Source: Chlorobiota bacterium
GTDB lineage: Bacteria; Bacteroidota; Ignavibacteria; Kapaibacteriales; NICIL-2
Length of the DNA: 6,744 nt
Assembly: GCA_003695605.1 (NCBI GenBank)
Contig: RFIK01000081.1
Location: 1 to 6,744 of the forward strand
Reading direction: 5' to 3'
The translations under genes were made by a program, and so were the position numbers. How positions within the stretch are numbered: position 1 is the first letter of the stretch; the number at the start of each line of letters is the position of its first letter. The notes beneath the pieces are model-generated. The model was not told where the DNA came from. It saw nothing but the letters and a program-made list of their open reading frames with translations, and searched no databases. This document shows positions 1 to 5,856 of the stretch, in pieces.

Positions 1-1876
1 ACTTCTGGCAAATGTTGCTGCCTTCTACGCTGTGTACCATGGACCCGATGGGCTTCGGTGCATTGCCAAGCGTGTCCATCACCATGCTGTCACACTCGAT
101 GCGTTGCTTACCGCTATGGGCATCGAGCAGCGGAACAGGCTCTTTTTCGACACGCTGTACATCCCCCTTTCTCCAGACCAACAGCGCGCCGTCCGCGACG
201 AAGCACTTCGGTGCGGCATGAACTTCCGCTACTACTCCGATGGTGCGATCGGCATCTCACTTGATGAGACAACAACAGATCGCGACGTTGCAGCGATTGC
301 CTCCGTCTTTGCGACCGCGCTGGGGCGGCAATTGCCCAACGGCAGCGTGACCCCAGAAACTCGGGAGTTCCCCTCGCCGTTTGCACGCACACGACCAATG
401 CTTGAGCACCCCGTCTTCAACTCGTACCACAGCGAGACGGAGATGATGCGGTATCTCAAGCGATTAGAGAACAAAGACCTCTCGCTCGTCCACTCGATGA
501 TACCGCTCGGCTCCTGCACGATGAAGCTCAACGCCGCCGTAGAAATGATGGCGATCACATGGCCAGAGTTTAACCAACTGCATCCGTTCGTACCGCTCGA
601 TCAAGCCGAGGGGTACCGCGAGCTGATCGCTGAACTGGAGCGCGACCTTGCCATCATCACCGGTCTCGACGCAGTCTCTATGCAACCGAACTCTGGCGCA
701 CAAGGTGAATACACAGGGCTTCTTGTCATCAGGGCATACCATGCAAGCCGCGGCGAGGGCCACCGGCGCATCGCACTCATCCCGGCATCGGCACACGGGA
801 CAAATCCTGCAAGTGCTGTCATGGCGGGATTGCACGTTGTCGTCGTCGCAAGTGATAGCCGCGGATACATTGATCTCGATGATCTAGAGCGCAAGCTCTC
901 CGACTATGGCGACCGCATCGCCTGCTTGATGGTGACCTATCCTTCTACGCATGGCGTGTTCGAAGAGCATATCCGCCACATCTGCACGCGCATCCACGAC
1001 GTAGGCGGGCTGGTGTACATGGACGGTGCCAATCTCAACGCACAGGTTGGGCTAACGTCACCAGGGCGGATTGGCGCCGACGTCTGCCACATCAACCTGC
1101 ACAAAACCTTCTGCATCCCGCACGGGGGCGGTGGGCCTGGGATGGGTCCGATCGCGGTTCGCCGCGAACTTGCGCCATTTCTGCCGTCGCATCCGGTCAT
1201 TCCTACCAATCCGAATGCAGAGAGTATCGGCACCGTTGCGGCAGCACCGTGGGGCAGCGCCAGCATTCTCCTGATTTCTTGGGCATACATCCGCATGATG
1301 GGAAGTGATGGGCTCCGCCGCGCTTCACAAGTTGCGCTCCTGAACGCCAACTACCTCAAGACGCGCTTGCACGAGGCATATCCCATCCTCTACACCAGCA
1401 CGAACGGCTCTGTAGCTCATGAGTTCATCGTGGATCTGCGTCCCTTCCGCCAACGCACTGGTGTGGATGCCGAAGATGTTGCCAAACGGCTCATGGACTA
1501 TGGATTCCACGCGCCGACGGTCTCCTTCCCTGTTCCAGGGACGTTGATGATCGAACCGACCGAGAGCGAATCCCTTGCCGAACTGGAGCGCTTCTGCCAA
1601 GCGATGCTCGCCATCCGTGAGGAAATCGCCGAGATCGAACGGGGCCAGGCAGATCGCACCGACAACGTTCTCAAGAACGCACCCCATACGCAGCGCATGG
1701 TCACAAGCGACCACTGGCAGCATTCATACTCACGTCGGAAGGCTGCATTCCCTCTTCCGTTCGTCGAAGAGCGGAAGTTCTGGCCATCCACTGCACGGAT
1801 CAACAACACGTATGGCGAACGCAACATCATGTGCGTTTGTCCGCCGGTGGAAGCGTACGCGGCGAGTGCCCCTTAG
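1..1876 (+). CDS. gcvP: Glycine dehydrogenase (decarboxylating), P-protein of the glycine cleavage system, 5'-truncated by window edge
   Basis: PLP enzyme that decarboxylates glycine and passes the aminomethyl group to the lipoyl arm of GcvH; cytosolic. The frame is open to the left edge (first full codon at 2, reading LLANVAAFYAVYHGPDGL), so the GTG at 32 is internal, not a start. 624 residues of a protein usually near 950 are visible; about 330 N-terminal residues lie outside. Counting from codon 2, the start of the C-terminal half shows SMIPLGSCTMKLNA (about 165-178), followed by the QPNSGAQGEY and SAHGTNPASA motifs. The PLP-binding site is NLHKTFCIPHGGGGPGMGP with Lys368 (codon 1103-1105) as the Schiff-base lysine. 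The C-terminus ends with the family's typical NNTYGERNIMCVCPP. Because segments of both halves lie in one frame, this is the fused form, not split gcvPA/gcvPB. No gcvT or gcvH is visible downstream. The stop TAG overlaps the convergent gene's stop. Recognition is by family motifs and is very secure. Confidence 0.97.
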   Translation, partial: LLANVAAFYAVYHGPDGLRCIAKRVHHHAVTLDALLTAMGIEQRNRLFFDTLYIPLSPDQQRAVRDEALRCGMNFRYYSDGAIGISLDETTTDRDVAAIASVFATALGRQLPNGSVTPETREFPSPFARTRPMLEHPVFNSYHSETEMMRYLKRLENKDLSLVHSMIPLGSCTMKLNAAVEMMAITWPEFNQLHPFVPLDQAEGYRELIAELERDLAIITGLDAVSMQPNSGAQGEYTGLLVIRAYHASRGEGHRRIALIPASAHGTNPASAVMAGLHVVVVASDSRGYIDLDDLERKLSDYGDRIACLMVTYPSTHGVFEEHIRHICTRIHDVGGLVYMDGANLNAQVGLTSPGRIGADVCHINLHKTFCIPHGGGGPGMGPIAVRRELAPFLPSHPVIPTNPNAESIGTVAAAPWGSASILLISWAYIRMMGSDGLRRASQVALLNANYLKTRLHEAYPILYTSTNGSVAHEFIVDLRPFRQRTGVDAEDVAKRLMDYGFHAPTVSFPVPGTLMIEPTESESLAELERFCQAMLAIREEIAEIERGQADRTDNVLKNAPHTQRMVTSDHWQHSYSRRKAAFPLPFVEERKFWPSTARINNTYGERNIMCVCPPVEAYAASAP

Positions 1877-4056
1877 ACTGCTCCGTAGCGCTTGCGCAAA
1901 TACCACTCGATCGCAAAGGCAGTAATCGCCAGTGCCAGAAGAACCCAGCTATTCCATAGAGCGAGCGTCCGCGCCAGGGTAACAACGCGTGGTTGAAACC
2001 CAGGTAGCTTTTCGATGCGCTGCCACAGCGCATGAGCATCGAGGCGGTCACCCTCGAAAAATGCACCGCCAGTGCGCTCCGATAGAGTTCGCTGTAGCGC
2101 AGCATTCATCGGCACATTCTGGTATTCGAGTGCAATCTCGCCAACGCTGAACCGACCGTCATCGGTGCCGAGAAGTTGTGCTGCACGCTGCGCTTTGCCT
2201 GTAAAGCTGTAGTCACCACCTTCCAGTGATGGGAGTACTGCGCTATAACGCCCACCACCGCTGGGCTGGAGTACAAGTTCGAAGGTGCGTCTGCTCGAGC
2301 GGACAGCAACGCTGACTGTTGCATCCTCAACCGGTCGTTGTGCATCGTCGTGGACGTCTGCAATGAACTCAACCGGCTCTCCACCGATGTACTGCCGCTT
2401 GCTTGTGTAGATCCGTACGTTCTTCGAGGATTCGTCGTTGGCAAGCCAGCGGAGCGAATTGCTCACGAACGCATCGAGCACACGAGGTGGCTCTTTCCCT
2501 TGGGCGCGGTCGCTGCCTTCTCCGAGTAGCTTCCAGCGGTAGATGCCATATCCGAGCAGCGCTACGGAACGTTGCCTGCCACTTGTCCTGGCAATGATGA
2601 GTGGCTCATCAAGTCGCGTTGTGCCAACGGCAATCGTTGCGAGCACCTCAGCACCTGGTTTCGGCGTAACGAACGCCTCCGGACGGTAGATTGGTGGCAA
2701 GCCGTTCCAGGCTTTTTCCGCTAGGACCTGTTCGTCGCCAGTTGCAAGGAGCGCGTGCTGCGTGCCGCTCTCAGTGAGAACCGGTGCAACCTGCATTTCT
2801 GCTCTGCCCCAGCGCTCAATCGAAAATGGCAGTACCGGCTCGAGGATTGAGAGCTTCCGCGGGTCAATGGTTTGCGAGGCAATGAAGAGAATCGGCTTGC
2901 CCCGCCGCGCTTCATCGGCGATCATCGCAATCAGTGCATCCGGTGAAGAAGCGATGGGGAAGCCTACGAGGATGATACTTTCTGCATTGCGGAGATCTGC
3001 TGCTGTCGGTGCTGGGCCATAGAATTCAGCGCCGAACTTTTGCACAAACTGGCGCAGCCGAATACTCCGATCACGACCGATGATGCTGCTGACAAGTGCA
3101 AGGTCAGGGCTTGGCGAGCCAGCGATGAGCACAATCGTACGCTCGTTGGGGAGAATCTTCACGTATTCTGACCGCACGTTGTTGAGCGTGGTCAGTTCGC
3201 TGGTACCCTCGGGAGGCTCCAGCCGCGCGGTTAGTTTACGGATACCTTCGCTGGAGGGTAGATAGCTGAAGACGTGTCGGTAGAATCGCTGTCCCGGCTG
3301 AAGACGAACGTGCGCACGTCCCACTTCGACCCCGCCATCGCTGAGCGTGAGCGTTGCAACACCTTCGATGCCATCGGCTGTGAGGCTGACCTGGACGGGC
3401 ATTTCGACTCCCGCGTACCCATGTTCGTTGGTCACAAGCGAAGTGATCGCAACGTCCTTGACTGCAGCAGTATCACCGATGCCGACGGTGAACACAGGCT
3501 TGCCCAAGCTCAGTGCTTCGTAGAGTGGCATGCCGCCGGTGTTATAGGCACCATCGGTGATGAGTACAACAGCTTGTACATTTTCTGTGCGCCGTTGCGA
3601 GAGCACCGCAAATGGAGCTTCGAGATTCGTCGCTCCGTCGTCGAAGCGAAAGGAATCCTGCACCAGCGTTGGAAGGACCTCGACCGTCCTACCAAACCGG
3701 AGCGGCATCAGCGCATCCGCTGGAAATGCAGAGCGGATTGCTTCGACCACTGCACGCGCAACGACGCTTCGCTCAAAGCGATTATCGCGGATACGCATCG
3801 AGGCGGAATTATCCACAATGACTGCAACCTGCGGCAGATCTGCCTGCGAGGAGACAATCCGCGCCACCGGCACAAAGAGCGCCGATACCAAAAGCGCCAA
3901 GCCGAGCCAACGCAGCACCGCCAACACTGCACGCTGGCTTCGGTGGAGCGTGCTCCGGTGCGCTGCATAGTACCATATACTTGCAGCACCAAGCGCAACA
4001 AGCACTACTGCATACCACCACCACGACGTGCCAAGCTCGATGTGCAACGACTCCAT
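1873..4056 (-). CDS. Membrane-anchored VWA-domain protein with glutamine-amidotransferase-like domain
   Basis: 727 residues from ATG at 4056, preceded by AGGA four bases upstream; an in-frame GTG directly before it (4059) is a less likely start. Two N-terminal membrane segments (about 13-31 and 45-66) flank an Arg/His-rich loop, and a third segment (about 700-718) precedes an RKR tail. By the positive-inside rule, roughly residues 67-699 are periplasmic. The VWA domain (about 76-200) has a complete MIDAS: DNSAS (Asp82, Ser84, Ser86), Thr143 in GATN and Asp168 in LITDGAYN, so it should bind a metal ion. Residues about 305-510 look like the class I glutamine-amidotransferase-like fold seen in related proteins; about 545-640 look like a beta-rich Ig-like region. 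I see no cysteine anywhere, so no amidotransferase Cys nucleophile. Relatives in Bacteroidota and planctomycetes resemble BatA/BatB-type proteins, often near MoxR ATPases and DUF58 proteins, but none are visible here. Function unknown; a scaffold or stress/envelope role is inferred only. Confidence 0.85.
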   Translation of the reverse strand: MESLHIELGTSWWWYAVVLVALGAASIWYYAAHRSTLHRSQRAVLAVLRWLGLALLVSALFVPVARIVSSQADLPQVAVIVDNSASMRIRDNRFERSVVARAVVEAIRSAFPADALMPLRFGRTVEVLPTLVQDSFRFDDGATNLEAPFAVLSQRRTENVQAVVLITDGAYNTGGMPLYEALSLGKPVFTVGIGDTAAVKDVAITSLVTNEHGYAGVEMPVQVSLTADGIEGVATLTLSDGGVEVGRAHVRLQPGQRFYRHVFSYLPSSEGIRKLTARLEPPEGTSELTTLNNVRSEYVKILPNERTIVLIAGSPSPDLALVSSIIGRDRSIRLRQFVQKFGAEFYGPAPTAADLRNAESIILVGFPIASSPDALIAMIADEARRGKPILFIASQTIDPRKLSILEPVLPFSIERWGRAEMQVAPVLTESGTQHALLATGDEQVLAEKAWNGLPPIYRPEAFVTPKPGAEVLATIAVGTTRLDEPLIIARTSGRQRSVALLGYGIYRWKLLGEGSDRAQGKEPPRVLDAFVSNSLRWLANDESSKNVRIYTSKRQYIGGEPVEFIADVHDDAQRPVEDATVSVAVRSSRRTFELVLQPSGGGRYSAVLPSLEGGDYSFTGKAQRAAQLLGTDDGRFSVGEIALEYQNVPMNAALQRTLSERTGGAFFEGDRLDAHALWQRIEKLPGFQPRVVTLARTLALWNSWVLLALAITAFAIEWYLRKRYGAV

Positions 4057-4060
4057 CACT

Positions 4061-4064
4061 TCCT
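4061..4064 (-). promoter_or_regulatory. Shine-Dalgarno of the VWA gene
   Basis: Reads AGGA on the minus strand, four bases before the ATG at 4056 and only one base before the alternative GTG at 4059. This spacing favours the ATG as the start. The site is short and the spacing is on the tight side. Confidence 0.45.
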
Positions 4065-4130
4065 ACTCTGCGCCAGTGAAAGGAACAGAGACGCTGCAAC
4101 GAATAACGCAATCGAAAATTTCACCCGGCG

Positions 4131-4142
4131 GCTACACGTAGC
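4131..4142. repeat. Short inverted repeat in the divergent promoter region
   Basis: GCTAC-AC-GTAGC, a perfect 5-bp inverted repeat with a 2-base centre, sits just upstream of the putative tRNA -7 element and between the divergent VWA and tRNA genes. It could be a small operator. A 12-bp palindrome of this size can also arise by chance, and it is too tight to form a good RNA hairpin. Confidence 0.25.
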
Positions 4143-4143
4143 G

Positions 4144-4151
4144 TATTTTTG
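4144..4151 (+). promoter_or_regulatory. Putative Bacteroidota-type -7 promoter element for tRNA-Pro
   Basis: TATTTTTG matches the TAnnTTTG -7 consensus of Bacteroidota primary-sigma promoters and ends 8 bases before the first tRNA base, a plausible distance to a transcription start. I see no convincing TTTG-type -33 element about 20 bases upstream, so the promoter is only half supported. The 103 bases between the VWA start codon and the tRNA (4057-4159) must hold the promoters of both divergent genes; no clear promoter for the VWA direction was found. Confidence 0.4.
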
Positions 4152-4159
4152 CGAGCCTT

Positions 4160-4233
4160 CGGGGTGTAGCTCAGCCCGGTAGAGCACTTCGTTCGGGACG
4201 AAGGGGCCGGAGGTTCAAATCCTCTCACCCCGA
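4160..4233 (+). tRNA. tRNA-Pro (anticodon CGG)
   Basis: 74-base cloverleaf folded by hand. The acceptor stem CGGGGTG/CACCCCG pairs perfectly in 7 of 7. The D arm has GCTC/GAGC. The anticodon stem CTTCG/CGAAG encloses the loop TTCGGGA, giving anticodon CGG at 4194-4196, which reads proline codon CCG, with the expected G37. The variable loop has 5 bases, and the T arm GGAGG-TTCAAAT-CCTCT has one G-T pair. The discriminator is A4233. The CCA end is not encoded (genomic CTT follows), so it must be added by nucleotidyltransferase. It stands alone, with its own terminator just downstream. Confidence 0.97.
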
Positions 4234-4243
4234 CTTACAGCAC

Positions 4244-4278
4244 GCGCCGATTGTTGATCAATCGGCGCTTTTGCTTTT
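4244..4278 (+). terminator. Intrinsic (rho-independent) terminator of tRNA-Pro
   Basis: GCGCCGATTG - TTGAT - CAATCGGCGC forms a perfect 10-bp, GC-rich stem with a 5-base loop, followed at once by TTTTGCTTTT. It starts 11 bases after the tRNA end and lies 39 bases before the rhomboid start codon, so the rhomboid gene is probably transcribed from a separate promoter or by readthrough. The rest of the tRNA-rhomboid gap (4279-4316) holds no clear ribosome-binding site. Confidence 0.9.
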
Positions 4279-4316
4279 GGCGTGTATCTTCGCACCGCAA
4301 CCACCGACGAACGGCG

Positions 4317-5042
4317 ATGATTCCACTGCAGGACACGATCCCATCGCGGCAGTTTCCCCTGGCCAACTGGATACTCATCGGCCTCAATACACTCGCGTTC
4401 CTTTTCGAGCTTTCGCTGCCGGAATACAAGCTGGACATTCTCATCCGCTATTTCGGTCTTGTGCCCGCTCGGCTGACTGATCCTGAGTGGGCACAGGTGA
4501 TGGGCTACCCACACTCCTACGTTCCGCTGGTGACGAACATGTTCCTCCACAGCGGATGGGGCCATTTCATCGGGAACATGTGGACGCTGTACATTTTCGG
4601 CGACAACGTCGAGGACCGCATGGGATCGATTCGTTACACCTTGTTCTACCTCCTGACAGGAATCGCTGCAAGCATCACCCACTTGCTAATCAATCCGACT
4701 TCGACCATCCCCGCAATCGGTGCCTCTGGTGCCATCTCGGGGGTCATGGCAGCGTACATGTTCCTCTTCCCGCACAGCAGAATTGTGTTTCTCTTTCCGA
4801 TTCTCTTCCTGCCCTACTTCATTGAGCTGCCGGCTTTGCTCTACATCGGTGTGTGGTTCGTTGGGCAGCTCATCAGCGGCGTCAGTGTACTCTCGATCAC
4901 CGACCACGCTGGCGGTATCGCATTCTGGGCACACATCGGTGGATTCGGTGCTGGTGCTGTGCTCTACCGGTTCTTTGTGAAGTACCGATTCCGCCGCGCA
5001 TTCGACGATGAATACGTGCGATCGTACCACAACTACGCGTAG
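4317..5042 (+). CDS. Rhomboid-family intramembrane serine protease
   Basis: 241-residue integral inner-membrane protease that cleaves transmembrane substrates within the bilayer. The start is ATG 4317 (MIPLQDTIPSRQFP, a typical N-terminus for this subfamily); an in-frame TTG at 4251 lies inside the upstream terminator hairpin and is unlikely. No clear Shine-Dalgarno precedes the ATG. TM1 is about 15-33, followed by a long L1 loop to about residue 72. The HxxxxHxxxN motif is His78, His83, Asn87 (His83 and Asn87 match GlpG His150 and Asn154, oxyanion hole). The nucleophile is Ser137 in GASG, and the catalytic His206 sits in the last core helix (AHIGGFGAG). The active site is therefore complete and activity is expected. 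The tail (about 221-241) is charged and tyrosine-rich. Physiological substrate is unknown. It is followed 7 bp later by a second serine protease, so the two are very probably co-transcribed. Confidence 0.95.
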   Translation: MIPLQDTIPSRQFPLANWILIGLNTLAFLFELSLPEYKLDILIRYFGLVPARLTDPEWAQVMGYPHSYVPLVTNMFLHSGWGHFIGNMWTLYIFGDNVEDRMGSIRYTLFYLLTGIAASITHLLINPTSTIPAIGASGAISGVMAAYMFLFPHSRIVFLFPILFLPYFIELPALLYIGVWFVGQLISGVSVLSITDHAGGIAFWAHIGGFGAGAVLYRFFVKYRFRRAFDDEYVRSYHNYA

Positions 5043-5048
5043 AGAGGA
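5041..5048 (+). promoter_or_regulatory. Candidate ribosome binding site of the SDH-type protease, unusually close to its start
   Basis: AGAGAGGA begins within the rhomboid stop codon and ends one base before the ATG at 5050. The GAGG core is only 2 bases from the ATG, shorter than the usual spacing, so translation may depend on coupling to rhomboid termination. The purine run is real; its function is inferred. Confidence 0.4.
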
Positions 5049-5049
5049 C

Positions 5050-5856
5050 ATGGACATACTCTCGCTGTTCTGGTTCTTTGTGATGATAAGCTCTCTGCAG
5101 CCGATCATCCGGCAGCGACTCATCGAAGCAGCACGCCAGCGTCTGATCGCCCGCATCGAAGAGGAACGCTCCAGCCGTGTCATCTTGATCGTCCATCGGC
5201 AGGAGACAATGCGGCTATTGGGATTCCCGCTGGTCAAGTACTTGACGATGGAAGACTCCGAGGATGTTCTCCGCGCGCTGGAAGCAACCGACGACGGCCG
5301 CGATATTGATTTGGTGCTCCATACACCCGGCGGCTTGGTGATCGCCGCGCTCCAAATTGCACGCGCTATCCAGCGGCGGAGGGGAAAAACGCGCGTCATC
5401 ATTCCACACTATGCCATGAGCGGCGGCACACTCATTGCCCTGGCTGCCGACGAAATCATCATGAGCAAGAACGCAGTGCTCGGTCCGATTGACCCGCAGC
5501 TTGGCGAATTCCCTGCCCCCTCCTTGCTGCGATTACGACAGATCAAAGACGTCAACGAAATTGACGACCGTACACTCATCCTCGCTGACATCGCCGAGAA
5601 AGCACTCGAGCAAATGCGCCACGCAGTAACAGAGCTGCTGGCAAAAAATTACTCCCCCGACGTTGCACAGCATGTGGCAGAGCAACTGACGACGGGACGA
5701 TGGACGCACGACTTCCCGATCACACCAGCGATGGCACAGGAGATGGGTCTCAACGTTTCGACCGCGATTCCCGAGGCATTCCTCCAACTGATGAGCCTCT
5801 ATCCCCAGCCCATCCGCATGCAGCGGAGCGTTGAATTCCTCGGTATGCCGAATTAG
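5050..5856 (+). CDS. Membrane-anchored Clp-fold serine protease, SDH_sah / ClpP-class family
   Basis: 268 residues from ATG 5050. An in-frame ATG at 5008 would overlap the rhomboid gene by 35 bases and add a charged, unconserved-looking stretch before the hydrophobic N-terminus. Residues 1-20 (MDILSLFWFFVMISSLQPII) form a short membrane anchor, followed by a basic/amphipathic helix. The core has VILIVHRQE (44-52), HTPGG (91-95), the nucleophile motif HYAMSGGT with presumed catalytic Ser124, then AADEI and GPIDPQ (145-150). These are hallmarks of the serine dehydrogenase proteinase family related to SppA and ClpP. Late motif GRWTHDFPIT (216-225) is also typical. The rest of the catalytic set cannot be assigned with certainty. 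The membrane side of the protease domain is not settled; I infer cytoplasmic from the Arg-rich stretch after the anchor. Substrate unknown; proximity to rhomboid suggests membrane-protein turnover. The stop TAG overlaps the convergent gene's stop. Confidence 0.92.
   Translation: MDILSLFWFFVMISSLQPIIRQRLIEAARQRLIARIEEERSSRVILIVHRQETMRLLGFPLVKYLTMEDSEDVLRALEATDDGRDIDLVLHTPGGLVIAALQIARAIQRRRGKTRVIIPHYAMSGGTLIALAADEIIMSKNAVLGPIDPQLGEFPAPSLLRLRQIKDVNEIDDRTLILADIAEKALEQMRHAVTELLAKNYSPDVAQHVAEQLTTGRWTHDFPITPAMAQEMGLNVSTAIPEAFLQLMSLYPQPIRMQRSVEFLGMPN

Noticed and set aside
32..34. GTG as start codon of a 614-residue P-protein
   Set aside because: The frame stays open upstream and the preceding ten codons (LLANVAAFYA) continue the conserved GcvP sequence, so the gene is truncated by the window, not short.
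1893..1906. GCGCTTGCGC-like inverted repeat near the gcvP end as a terminator
   Set aside because: The arms are only about 4 bp with a 2-base loop and no T-tract; it lies in the coding 3' end of the VWA gene.
3274..4182. 302-codon open frame on the plus strand, antisense to the VWA gene
   Set aside because: It is rich in Arg, His, Cys and Ser with no domain-like pattern, runs into the tRNA, and lies over a well-supported gene with clear motifs on the other strand. It is a composition-driven shadow frame.
4160..4233. tRNA-Pro as an integration site for a mobile element
   Set aside because: No integrase, no repeated tRNA 3' end downstream, and the flanking genes are housekeeping-like.
4251..4316. 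N-terminal extension of the rhomboid from TTG 4251
   Set aside because: The start would lie inside the tRNA terminator hairpin and the added residues are unlike the family; MIPLQDTIPSR at 4317 is the typical N-terminus.
4215..4682. 155-codon minus-strand frame overlapping the tRNA and the rhomboid gene
   Set aside because: It crosses the tRNA T arm and the terminator and shows no recognisable protein pattern.
4686..5402. 238-codon open frame on the minus strand across the rhomboid and SDH-type protease genes
   Set aside because: Arg/Ser-rich low-complexity translation without motifs, antisense to two clear enzymes whose active-site motifs are intact.
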